NCBI RefSeq assembly: GCF_900130015.1
Contig: NZ_FQXS01000006.1
Coordinates: 62,001-126,000 of the forward strand
Reading direction: 5' to 3'
Origin: Desulfofustis glycolicus DSM 9705
GTDB taxonomy: Bacteria > Desulfobacterota > Desulfobulbia > Desulfobulbales > Desulfocapsaceae
Length of the DNA: 64,000 nucleotides
Shown here: positions 9,643 to 17,668 of the stretch, one piece after another
Numbering within the stretch: the first letter of the stretch is position 1
Layout of the letters: each line of letters starts with the position of its first letter
Translations under genes and position numbers: made by a program
The notes under the pieces: model-generated
Database searches by the model: none
The model's input: the letters and a program-made list of their open reading frames with translations, nothing else
Told to the model about the DNA's origin: nothing

Positions 9643-10806
9643 TTAGAGTCCGGCGGCGGCCTTCAAGTCGGCTGCCTTATCGGTGCGCTCCCAGGTGAAG
9701 TCGTCTCGACGCCGGCCAAAATGGCCGTAGGCCGCGGTGGCCTTGTAGATCGGACGGAGCAGGTCGAGATGTTGAATGATTGCCTTGGGGCGCAGGTCGA
9801 AATGATCCAGAACGAGTTGCCTGATTTGATCGTCGCTGATTCGGCCGGTATGGAAGCTGTTGATGTTTACCGAGACCGGCTGCGAGATCCCGATGGCATA
9901 GGCGACCTGTACTTCGATTTCCTTGGCGATACCTGCAGCCACCAGATTTTTGGCGATATATCTACCCATATAGGATGATGAGCGGTCGACCTTGGACGGA
10001 TCCTTGCCGGAGAAAGCGCCGCCGCCATGGGATCCCTTGCCGCCATAAGTGTCGACAATGATCTTGCGGCCGGTGACACCGCAATCGCCGACGGGTCCGC
10101 CAATGACAAACCGTCCGGTCGGGTTGATAAAATATTTTGTGTTACGATCGAGCATGTTAGACGGCAGGACCGGTTTGATAATCTCTTCCATGACCCCTTC
10201 TTTCAGGTCTTCGTAGTCGATGGAGGGGGCGTGCTGAGTGGAGAGGACGACCGCATCGATGCGACTCGGGGACCCATCGACATATTCGATGGTAACCTGG
10301 CTTTTCGCGTCAGGGCGCAGCCATGGCAGGAGTCCTGATTTACGGACTTCGGCCTGACGTCTGGTTAATCGATGGGCGAAATGGATCGGCATCGGCATAA
10401 ATACGTCGGTGTCGTCGCAGGCGTAGCCGAACATCAGGCCCTGGTCGCCGGCACCCTGGTCAAGATCGAGACCGCTGCCCTCGTTAACTCCCTGGGCGAT
10501 ATCCGGCGATTGCTTATCGATGGAGGTCAGTACGGCGCAGGACTGCCAGTCAAAACCCATTTCCGACGAGTTGTAGCCGATCTCCCGGACGGTCTGTCGG
10601 GCGACATCGGGCATGTCGACCCAGGAAATGGTGGTGATTTCACCGGCGATCAGGATCATACCGGTGGTAACCATGGTTTCGCAGGCGACCCGGGCGTTCT
10701 TGTCTTTAGCGATGATGGCATCGAGGATGGCGTCGCTGATCTGGTCGGCGACCTTGTCGGGATGGCCTTCGGCCACCGATTCTGAAGTGAAAAGGTATTG
10801 TGCCAT
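9643..10806 (-). CDS. metK: S-adenosylmethionine synthetase
   Basis: A 387-residue cytosolic enzyme that makes SAM from methionine and ATP. It shows [17 protein letters not shown] at the N-terminus, the ATP signature [15 protein letters not shown] and the P-loop-like [17 protein letters not shown] start it at ATG 10806 ([10 protein letters not shown]), the family's usual N-terminus. The frame stays open 45 codons further upstream, but that stretch runs through a promoter-like pair and a structured leader and does not match MetK. It is first gene of a metK-ahcY unit. Methyl demand in this organism would include cofactor synthesis such as siroheme. Confidence 0.97.
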   Translation of the reverse strand: MAQYLFTSESVAEGHPDKVADQISDAILDAIIAKDKNARVACETMVTTGMILIAGEITTISWVDMPDVARQTVREIGYNSSEMGFDWQSCAVLTSIDKQSPDIAQGVNEGSGLDLDQGAGDQGLMFGYACDDTDVFMPMPIHFAHRLTRRQAEVRKSGLLPWLRPDAKSQVTIEYVDGSPSRIDAVVLSTQHAPSIDYEDLKEGVMEEIIKPVLPSNMLDRNTKYFINPTGRFVIGGPVGDCGVTGRKIIVDTYGGKGSHGGGAFSGKDPSKVDRSSSYMGRYIAKNLVAAGIAKEIEVQVAYAIGISQPVSVNINSFHTGRISDDQIRQLVLDHFDLRPKAIIQHLDLLRPIYKATAAYGHFGRRRDDFTWERTDKAADLKAAAGL

Positions 10807-10842
10807 GATAACTCCAATGATTCTATTGAAAAAGTACTGCTT

Positions 10843-10902
10843 GTGACAGCGGGAAGACGACGTGCCGGTACGGATCAGAGTAGAGCTGTCTGATCGTGTC
10901 AC
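10843..10902 (-). promoter_or_regulatory. Structured metK 5' leader, candidate regulatory RNA
   Basis: Read on the minus strand, GTGACA (10902-10897) can close a stem with TGTCAC (10848-10843). Inside lie a perfect 7-bp hairpin GATCAGA/TCTGATC (10895-10889 with 10879-10873) and a small CGT/ACG hairpin. An alternative pairing GACAGC/GCUGUC would disrupt both the outer stem and the first hairpin, a switch-like arrangement. I do not recognise a SAM-I, SAM-II or SAH riboswitch consensus. The function is inference. Confidence 0.4.
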
Positions 10903-10911
10903 TAACCTCGC

Positions 10912-10941
10912 ATATTGAAGATGTAACGACTCTTTTGTCAA
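10912..10941 (-). promoter_or_regulatory. Promoter candidate for metK-ahcY
   Basis: On the minus strand TTGACA (10941-10936) is followed after 18 bp by CAATAT (10917-10912). The -35 box is consensus and the -10 box is poor. Transcription would begin near 10905, immediately before the folded leader, giving an untranslated region of about 100 nt. The rest of the 355-bp gap to kdsD shows no gene. Confidence 0.45.
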
Positions 10942-11161
10942 GGATAAACGAGGATCAGGCAGGGAGATGCAGAAAAATGCTGCCGCCCAAAGTGAAAAGG
11001 GGGTAGAATGGCGGTAGTCAACTTGACCATCGACAACGGATGGTTACACTTGGCTCTCATTGATCTCGGCACCCGTGACAAGCTATCGCCGATACGGCGG
11101 TAATGCCCCGGAATGCCGTAGCAGAGAGGACCGATATCGTGAAACGTAGGTGGGAAGGAAT

Positions 11162-12133
11162 ATGTCGTTAGAAGAAGCACAGGAAGTATTGCTTATCGAA
11201 GAACAAGGATTGGCCGTTGTGCGTCAGCGCTTGGGGCGGGAGTTCCTGCAGGCCGTTGAGCTGATCCTTGACTGCCCAAGTCGCTTGATCGTAACCGGTA
11301 TCGGCAAGTCGGGTATTATCGGCCAGAAAATCGCAGCGACGATGAACAGCACGGGGACTCCGGCTTTCTTCCTCCATCCGGTGGAAGCCATGCATGGGGA
11401 TCTGGGAATGGTGCAGACGACGGATGTGGTCATGGCTATTTCGTATTCCGGTGAGACCGCTGAGCTCAATCTCTTGCTTAGCAGCCTGAAACGTCGTTGC
11501 TCAGCTGTCATTGCGATGACCGGCGGCGTGAAATCAAGTCTGGCGGCAGTCGCCGATGTGGTGCTCGATATCACCGTTCCCCGTGAAGCGTGCCGACTCG
11601 GCCTGGCGCCGACGGCATCGACGACGGCAACGCTGGCGCTTGGTGATGCACTGGCCATCGTGTTGATGAAGCGCAACAACTTTCAGGCAGCCGATTTTCG
11701 CAAGAATCATCCGGCCGGGAGTTTAGGTGCGCGTCTCCAGGTCAGGGTCGATGAAGTGATGTTGACAGGAGACGCTGTTCCTGCCGTCAGTAATGGCGGT
11801 TCCGTCAGTGCGGCGGTGGCCGAATTGAACCGGAAAAACCTCGGCGCCGTGGTTGTGATCGGTCGCACGGGACGGGTCGACGGAATCGTCACTGACGGCG
11901 ATGTCCGCCGGCTGATTGCCGCTGCCGTCGATTTTCCGTCAACGCCGGTGCGGCAGGTGATGACAGCCGATCCGGTGACGATCAGCAACGATAAACAGGC
12001 GGTTGATGCGTTGAGCATCATGCAACATCACGAAATTACAGTCTTGCCGGTAAGCGATGAGGACGGCATGCTGCTCGGCATCCTTCACCTGCATGATCTG
12101 CTCGGCAAGGGGGAGTTCCGGTTTCTGTTGTAG
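11162..12133 (+). CDS. kdsD: Arabinose-5-phosphate isomerase (KdsD/KpsF type)
   Basis: A 323-residue enzyme converting ribulose 5-phosphate to arabinose 5-phosphate, the first step toward KDO of lipopolysaccharide. An N-terminal SIS domain (about residues 35-180) carries GIGKSGIIGQKIAATMNSTG and SYSGETAEL. Two CBS domains follow (about 205-260 and 270-323). ATG 11162 is preceded by GGGAAGGAA; a GTG four codons upstream is less likely. No other KDO genes are in the window. It converges with the E2-like gene, leaving 17 bp between stops. Confidence 0.94.
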   Translation: MSLEEAQEVLLIEEQGLAVVRQRLGREFLQAVELILDCPSRLIVTGIGKSGIIGQKIAATMNSTGTPAFFLHPVEAMHGDLGMVQTTDVVMAISYSGETAELNLLLSSLKRRCSAVIAMTGGVKSSLAAVADVVLDITVPREACRLGLAPTASTTATLALGDALAIVLMKRNNFQAADFRKNHPAGSLGARLQVRVDEVMLTGDAVPAVSNGGSVSAAVAELNRKNLGAVVVIGRTGRVDGIVTDGDVRRLIAAAVDFPSTPVRQVMTADPVTISNDKQAVDALSIMQHHEITVLPVSDEDGMLLGILHLHDLLGKGEFRFLL

Positions 12134-12150
12134 GACCGGAATACTGTTCA

Positions 12151-14811
12151 TCAGTCGTTGCCGCTGTAGAACTTCCACTCCCCGGTGGAGAGATTGTGGG
12201 TGTATTTCATCACCAGCTTCAAAGGTCGACCGCGACCGATTTCCGTACACTCCAGCCGGAAGAGCAATCTGTCATCCAGTCGTTTCTCGTAGATAACGCG
12301 CGGATCGATCAGCGATTCAGCAGGTGACGCGGTGTAATGCCTGGTAAAGAGTTCCTTGAAGTTGTCTTCCAGGTAGGAGATCTTGCCGGCCAGGAGCAGA
12401 TCGGTCTGGGCTTGTGCCACCGCCTGCTCCGTCTCCTTGAGGATGGTGGTAAACTCTGGATCCCCGCGGAATTCACTGTTTTTGATTGTTGCTATAATAG
12501 AGCGAAGCTTGTCGATGGCCGTTTGGAAATTCTCTTCCTTCAAAAAACGGGCGGCTTCCTGCTTGTCTCTGATGACCGAGGCCTGCAGCATGGTTCTGGC
12601 CAGTTTCTTCTTGTTTTCTTCGGTGTTGCTCTGCTTGAGCAGATCGCTGTTGCTCTCCAGGATGGCGATGGCCCGTTCGTAATTATTGATCGCCTGATCC
12701 CACTGCGCTTCGGTAAATGCTGTTTTCCCGCTGTTGATTGTCTCGTAGAGTTCGGCTTTGACCATCAGGTTCTTGATCTCATCCACCAGCGGATCGCCGG
12801 CTCCGGCGGTTTTTATCGCGGCATCGTAGGCGGTTCGGTAATGACCAGCAGCAGTTTGCCATCGTTCTTCGGCAAAGGCAATGTCGCCCTGTTCGTGTGC
12901 CGTGGCAACGGCGATTTCGGCGAGTCTGGTGGTGATTGAGGCGACGATCTCGGCCTTGTTCTCAATAGTGAGATCTTTGGCCAGTTCCAGTGCCTGTTCG
13001 AGATCCTGGGTGGCGAGGACCCATTTCTCGCGCTTGATGAATTCGTCTCCCGAGCGAAGCAGCGTATTGAATTGCGCCTGCTTTTGCCGCTGGCTAATCG
13101 CAAAAACCATTTCCTGGTCGATACCTTCCGGTTCCTTTTCGGCAAGGGCTAGCGCCTGATTGTAATTCGCCAGCGCCTCCTGCCAGTCTTCTTTGGCGAA
13201 GGAGGTGTCGCCTTGTGCGGCGAAATGGGAGAAGGCGCGAACGGTCTTGACCACCTGCTTCGGGAGATAGCGCCCGTCGTAGTAGAGATTTCCAGCCAAA
13301 CCTTGGTGGAGCACTTCCGATTGCAGTACGGCCTCGATGTCCTCGATCAAGGTATCCCGGGCGCTGCTCCGGAAAAATTGAACTTGTTTTGCGATGTCAA
13401 GGGCCTGCTGGCACTGCCGCTCGGCCTCGGAGAAACGGTTTTGTTTCAGGATGGTCTGGCATTCCGCCATTTTTTTCTCGGCGTTGACGAGTCGCGAGGT
13501 GTTCAGGTAGAGGGAGAGTGCGGCAGCACTGCAGACAATGAGAATCACGGCGCCGAGGGCGTAGGGAATCAATTTTGACGTGTGGCGCGCGGTATCTTCA
13601 AAGAAGGTTCGGCGATCACTCTTTTTTTTGACCGGCGGCTCGTCGCGTTCACCGGTGGCGATGGCAGCATCCTCCTCGACGAAGGAGGCGGCCTGTTCGT
13701 CTCTTTCTTTGGCTGACGGATCGAGCCAGTCTCCCAAGAGTTCCTTGGCCTGGGCGGTGCGTTCCAGGTCTTCTTGCAGGCCGGGATAATCGGAGACGAT
13801 TTTCTCGACTTGTTTGAAAGCTTCATAAGCCCGTCCGGGATCACCCTGATGTTCGTGATCGCTGCCTTGATTGTACACATCCCGCGCCTGCTGCAGGGCG
13901 GCTTTAGCCTGCTCGGTCAGTCGCGAACGCTCGTTGAACTCATGAGTAGGGGAAAGGGCGCCGAGTTCGCTGTTGAGCTCAAAAAAGCGCTTTTGTTTGG
14001 CGAGCAGTTTGAAGCGGTCGCTGTCGAAAGCCGGCGATATATCGGATTCGTCAGTTTCGGGAGGCGGTGGAACGATTTCGTCGGTGATCTGATCGCGGTC
14101 ATCGGAGCCGAAATAATCAAAGTCGGTCTCGAGGAAACTCTCGTCCAGTGTATCGACCGCTTCACGGTCAACCGGAGTCTGTCCTTCGTCAGCCAGGGAT
14201 AGCTCGTCAGACTGCTGATTGTCGGAGTCGAAGACTGAATCAAAGGAGGGGACGATTTCCCCGGACTCTACCTGATCGTCGTCGAGCAGAAGCGTCATGT
14301 CGTCTTCCGAGGTTTGCTCGTCGTGCCGGTCCTTGCCGCTAAAGGCATCTTCTTCAAGCGTGAGATCCTGCTCGTCGAAAGGCAGGCGATCGGGGCTATC
14401 CTTGTACCACTTGGCCGCTTCCTCGTTGAAGGCATTGCTCGTCGAAAACACATGGCCCGAAATCATCTGGCCGATATGCAGGATCAAATCACCTATAGTC
14501 CGATCTTTTTCCCAGAAGTCGCCGATGCAGATGGCCGCGGGATCGAAGTCGGGATGAAAGATAGGTGTCTTGGGCTTGCAACTTGGTGGGAAATGGGGAA
14601 AGCCGAAAGGGATGTTGATGGTTACGATATGGTTATCGCGGCTTTGGATTTCTCCGGAATCATCTTTGTAAATACCGGTAATATGGTATGTGATTTCGTA
14701 TTTTTCCGGAGGATCGCCATCGAGCGGGGCGACGGTGATAAGCCGGTTGCCGGAGAACTGCCGAGTGATCTCCTGATAGATACTCTCGAGTTGCTTGGTC
14801 GCTGTCGCCAT
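12151..14811 (-). CDS. E2-like (ubiquitin-conjugating fold) domain, transmembrane, TPR-like repeat protein; function unknown
   Basis: An 886-residue protein with an unusual layout. Residues 1-140 read as a ubiquitin-conjugating (UBC/E2) fold: an N-terminal helix, a beta meander, the proline turn FGFPHFPPSCKP (69-80), an HPN-like HPD at 86-88, then ICIGDFW with Cys95 at the catalytic cysteine position, the TIGDLILHIGQMI helix, and NEEAAKWYKDSPDRLP (129-144). Residues 145-260 are acidic and probably disordered. A helical segment (262-365) leads to a basic stretch and one transmembrane helix (about 414-436), which by the positive-inside rule puts the E2-like domain in the cytoplasm. The remainder (440-800) is helical, with TPR-like units near 534, 588, 642, 695 and 753, and a small C-terminal domain follows. 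No partner E1, ubiquitin-like or JAB gene is nearby. The fold assignment is by eye, and the activity is unknown. Confidence 0.8.
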   Translation of the reverse strand: MATATKQLESIYQEITRQFSGNRLITVAPLDGDPPEKYEITYHITGIYKDDSGEIQSRDNHIVTINIPFGFPHFPPSCKPKTPIFHPDFDPAAICIGDFWEKDRTIGDLILHIGQMISGHVFSTSNAFNEEAAKWYKDSPDRLPFDEQDLTLEEDAFSGKDRHDEQTSEDDMTLLLDDDQVESGEIVPSFDSVFDSDNQQSDELSLADEGQTPVDREAVDTLDESFLETDFDYFGSDDRDQITDEIVPPPPETDESDISPAFDSDRFKLLAKQKRFFELNSELGALSPTHEFNERSRLTEQAKAALQQARDVYNQGSDHEHQGDPGRAYEAFKQVEKIVSDYPGLQEDLERTAQAKELLGDWLDPSAKERDEQAASFVEEDAAIATGERDEPPVKKKSDRRTFFEDTARHTSKLIPYALGAVILIVCSAAALSLYLNTSRLVNAEKKMAECQTILKQNRFSEAERQCQQALDIAKQVQFFRSSARDTLIEDIEAVLQSEVLHQGLAGNLYYDGRYLPKQVVKTVRAFSHFAAQGDTSFAKEDWQEALANYNQALALAEKEPEGIDQEMVFAISQRQKQAQFNTLLRSGDEFIKREKWVLATQDLEQALELAKDLTIENKAEIVASITTRLAEIAVATAHEQGDIAFAEERWQTAAGHYRTAYDAAIKTAGAGDPLVDEIKNLMVKAELYETINSGKTAFTEAQWDQAINNYERAIAILESNSDLLKQSNTEENKKKLARTMLQASVIRDKQEAARFLKEENFQTAIDKLRSIIATIKNSEFRGDPEFTTILKETEQAVAQAQTDLLLAGKISYLEDNFKELFTRHYTASPAESLIDPRVIYEKRLDDRLLFRLECTEIGRGRPLKLVMKYTHNLSTGEWKFYSGND

Positions 14812-14859
14812 GGTTTGACACCGGTTGCTGGAAAAGAGAATTGCGAGCTCAATGCAGCC

Positions 14860-14888
14860 ATTATATCAACTTCTGGAAACAACACCAA
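14860..14888 (-). promoter_or_regulatory. Promoter candidate for the E2-like gene
   Basis: On the minus strand a consensus TATAAT (14865-14860) lies 17 bp after TTGGTG (14888-14883). Transcription would start near 14853, about 40 nt upstream of ATG 14811. The 361-bp gap 14812-15172 between this gene and the divergent cNMP/PATAN gene contains no coding sequence I can support, and I see no clear promoter on the plus strand there. Confidence 0.5.
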
Positions 14889-15172
14889 AAAAAAATACTC
14901 ATCAGTACGTAACGTTCGATGATCAGATCGTCGCCGGACCGACCGGGGAAAACTGGTACCGGCAGATGCCAGCGGTTACAAAGAGACAGGCGCTGCCGAG
15001 TTGGTGGCGCCACGTGGCAGGGATAGCTTGCATACTCCGCTGATCCGCGTCGGATTTCCGTCGATGGGCACAGAAAAATCCTCGCCAATCGGAAATCACT
15101 CGGTATATTGGTATGGTATCGTTATGCTCTCGGGGACTTAAGGCCCAATGGCGAGGTTTTATCGTAATCGGC

Positions 15173-16231
15173 ATGAAATCATTTATTGCGCAGTTCGAGG
15201 TCATAGAGGACAACAATTGTCCCCTCTACGAGGTCGGTGAATGTTTTCGTCTGACGGAACGCTCTTTTACACCACCGGAGAAGAAAGAGGTGTGCTTGAT
15301 TCTGGTGCGTGAAATGACCGAATTGCTGTTCGTCCTGTTGGGAGAGTCGCCAGACGGTTTGGCTGACGGAGAGGAAAAACGTTATAGCTGCAGTGGTTGT
15401 ACCGGTTTGATCAAATTCCGCCTGATTCCGGGATCCGACGCTGCGGCCGTCGGCGATGAAGAGCTGCCGCTCGACACCGAACAGCAGGCGTTGCTCGGCA
15501 GAATTGTCGACTGCCCGCTATTTAAGACCGTGCCGCCCGCTCTGCTCCGCGAAATGATGGAATTTTTCCGGGAAGAGCGACTCAAAAAGGGCAGGATACT
15601 GATGCGGAAAGGTGAGCCGAACCTCGATCTCTTTGTGATTTTATCAGGACAGTTGAGTGTCGATGACGGACCGGTACACATCAGTACCCTCGGCCCGGGT
15701 GAGATCTGCGGCGAAATGAGCTATCTCGTCGGTAATGTTGCCGGGGCAACGGTGTCTGCTCTTGAGGAAACCATCCTGATTACCATCGGTGGTGAACATT
15801 TTAACAGGATTATAGAACAATCTCCGTCGGTGCAATTGTTTATGGCGCAATTGCTTGCCGAGCGACTGGCCAGGGCCAACACCGCCCGATCGCAGTCCTT
15901 CGATTCCTGTATGCAGGGTAGACTCAGGGAGATGGCGCCGGCCGAACTCTTCCAGATCTTGCACATGCACCAGAAAACGGGGGTTCTCACCCTCTATCTG
16001 AGTGGTCGGGAAGCAGAAGTGGCCTTTCGTGAAGGTTGTATCATCAATGCCCACTATGGGGAATTGGAGAACCAGTACGCTATTTACGCAATTCTTGCGG
16101 AGCGGGAGGGTGTTTACATCTTCCGTACCGGTTTGTCGCCGCACCAGATGAAGGCTGCGGAAATAGGTGATTTCATGGCGCTGTTGATGGAAGGGGTCAA
16201 ACGAGTGGACGAAGACCGCGGTGTGCATTGA
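15173..16231 (+). CDS. TIGR04076-like, cyclic-nucleotide-binding-fold and PATAN (DUF4388) domain protein
   Basis: A 352-residue three-domain protein, probably a signalling or regulatory factor. Residues 1-90 form a Cys-containing module resembling the small TIGR04076 family (NCPLYEVGECFRL, and CSGC at 73-76). Residues 114-235 are a CRP/FNR-type beta-roll with GEICGEMSYLVG (177-188); the arginine that normally contacts cyclic nucleotide phosphate is absent (VAGATV), so a classical ligand is doubtful. Residues 247-345 are a PATAN/DUF4388 domain (GRLREMAPAELFQILHM and AEVAFREGCIINAHYG). There is no DNA-binding helix-turn-helix at the C-terminus. I start at ATG 15173; an in-frame ATG at 15113 adds twenty residues without family resemblance. 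It is divergent from the E2-like gene. Confidence 0.75.
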   Translation: MKSFIAQFEVIEDNNCPLYEVGECFRLTERSFTPPEKKEVCLILVREMTELLFVLLGESPDGLADGEEKRYSCSGCTGLIKFRLIPGSDAAAVGDEELPLDTEQQALLGRIVDCPLFKTVPPALLREMMEFFREERLKKGRILMRKGEPNLDLFVILSGQLSVDDGPVHISTLGPGEICGEMSYLVGNVAGATVSALEETILITIGGEHFNRIIEQSPSVQLFMAQLLAERLARANTARSQSFDSCMQGRLREMAPAELFQILHMHQKTGVLTLYLSGREAEVAFREGCIINAHYGELENQYAIYAILAEREGVYIFRTGLSPHQMKAAEIGDFMALLMEGVKRVDEDRGVH

Positions 16232-16263
16232 TGTCATATCGGCTCGGCGGCCGACAACTATAC

Positions 16264-16887
16264 CTATCTTTTGAAAGGATCAAGCTGGCGAATCTGATTG
16301 AACGTTTCCACGTGATAATGTGCCGGCAGCGCCGGGTTTTTGAAAGCGATCAGCGGTACGCCGACGGCCTCGGTGTGTTGCCGGTCGATTTCTGAATCGC
16401 CGATATAAATGGTCTGCCCGGCGGTGCAGTTGAAGTGGGCAAGGATGTCATGGAGCGCATCAGGGGCGGGTTTGGGGTGGGCGACGTCGCCGGCGGTGAC
16501 GACTTTGTCAAAATAGCCGTCAAGCTGAAAGGTCTGCAGCAACGGGCGCATCGTTGTTGTGCGATTGGTGGAGATGGCCAGTTTGTAACGCTTCCTGGCA
16601 AATTCGAGAAACTCGATCAGATCCGCTTCCATGACCATAAAGTCGAGATAGGGCGTATAGTCAAGTCCGGCCCGGAAGCGGCGGACCTCTGCCATCAGTT
16701 CCCGGTGAGCGTGACGAAAGATATGGTTGACTGAATCGGTAACGTTATGCATGTGGACAAACGAGAGTTCGTCCTCATCCATCGGCGGCAGGGAGAAGGC
16801 CGCCAGTATATCATTGTAGTATCGACGGTTGGCCTCCCGCGAATCGAACATGACGCCGTCACAATCAAAGACGATCAATTTCAGCAT
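16264..16887 (-). CDS. HAD-superfamily hydrolase (phosphoglycolate-phosphatase-like)
   Basis: A 207-residue phosphatase of the haloacid dehalogenase superfamily. Motif I is FDCDGVMFDS (catalytic Asp near residue 8), the helical cap occupies about 20-85, ISTNRTT is motif II, KPAPD carries the motif III lysine, and YIGDSEID is motif IV. The substrate cannot be read from sequence; phosphoglycolate and nucleotide phosphatases are closest in style. ATG 16887 is used because upstream in-frame sequence does not fit the family. It lies 52 bp after the YkgJ-family gene, at the end of a secDF-ykgJ-HAD run. Confidence 0.85.
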   Translation of the reverse strand: MLKLIVFDCDGVMFDSREANRRYYNDILAAFSLPPMDEDELSFVHMHNVTDSVNHIFRHAHRELMAEVRRFRAGLDYTPYLDFMVMEADLIEFLEFARKRYKLAISTNRTTTMRPLLQTFQLDGYFDKVVTAGDVAHPKPAPDALHDILAHFNCTAGQTIYIGDSEIDRQHTEAVGVPLIAFKNPALPAHYHVETFNQIRQLDPFKR

Positions 16888-16939
16888 GGTGTCAAGATCC
16901 TGGTTGCCGGTGACAGACAGCTGTCGGCCGGACTGTTGT

Positions 16940-17668
16940 TCAGGAAGCGAACAGGAGGTCGGCAATCCAGCGCAGACCGCACTCGAGCAATGCCTCATCG
17001 TCGTGGGCAAGAACCGCGCGGTCGCCGGCTGCATCGGTGATGGTACCCGCCAGCAAGGCTGCGCGAAAGGTATCGAGGTCATAGAGGGCCAGGATAAACG
17101 CCTGGCGTTGCGACTCGCTCAGTTGCAGGCCCTGTTTGACTCGATCGTGCTGGGTTATTTGTGCCAGACGGTCGTTGAAACTTTTGTAGGGCGCCAATTC
17201 CTGTGACTGCATGTATGTATGTGCACTTGTCAACTGCGGCTCCATCAAACCGAGACAATGAGGCTCATGGAGCAACACAAACTGTTCCTCGAGACCATCT
17301 CCGGACGCGATTGCCGCCCGTCCGAGAGGATACATTCGGCAGGCACCGGGGCGATGGCGATAAATAGAGCAGCCCTCGCTGCCGAGAAATACACAGCTGG
17401 CAGCACCGTCATCGACCATGGTCAGATACATCTGCGGAAAGGAGTCACCCACTTCCTGTTCGATGATCACATAGCGAGCCAGTACCTCGGTCGATGACAG
17501 GCCGGTTCCCTGTCTGATGCGCAGGATGTCATAGGGGGTCAGCGACAATTCGAGTTCGTGGCAACAGCAGGTAAAACAAGCCACGCCCCGGTGACAGGCA
17601 AAGGAAAACGGCTCGTGCCGTCCGATCGGACGGTACGAGCCGATGGGCATTGAATTCTGTGTCATCAT
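16940..17668 (-). CDS. YkgJ-family CxxCxxCC metal-cluster protein
   Basis: A 242-residue member of the YkgJ (zinc- or iron-chelating) family. The N-terminal cluster ACHRGVACFTCCCHEL and later Cys positions (SCVFLGSEGCSIYRHRPGACRMYP) form the conserved CxxxC...GC..Y..RP..CR.YP pattern. Members are proposed to bind an Fe-S cluster or zinc, and their reaction is mostly unknown. The start ATG (17668) overlaps the secDF stop in an ATGA arrangement, so translation is probably coupled. That places it under secDF expression, although no secretion role is established. Confidence 0.85.
   Translation of the reverse strand: MMTQNSMPIGSYRPIGRHEPFSFACHRGVACFTCCCHELELSLTPYDILRIRQGTGLSSTEVLARYVIIEQEVGDSFPQMYLTMVDDGAASCVFLGSEGCSIYRHRPGACRMYPLGRAAIASGDGLEEQFVLLHEPHCLGLMEPQLTSAHTYMQSQELAPYKSFNDRLAQITQHDRVKQGLQLSESQRQAFILALYDLDTFRAALLAGTITDAAGDRAVLAHDDEALLECGLRWIADLLFAS

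Noticed and set aside
10807-10905. A known SAM or SAH riboswitch upstream of metK
   Set aside because: I compared the leader from memory with SAM-I, SAM-II and SAH consensus features and found none. I keep only the structural observation.
10807-10941. N-terminal extension of MetK by 45 residues
   Set aside because: The extension crosses a promoter-like pair and the folded leader and does not resemble MetK, whose N-terminus begins at 10806.
15113-15172. Twenty-residue extension of the cNMP/PATAN protein from ATG 15113
   Set aside because: The added residues do not resemble the family, whose N-terminal module begins near MKSFIAQFEV, although no ribosome binding site proves the later start.
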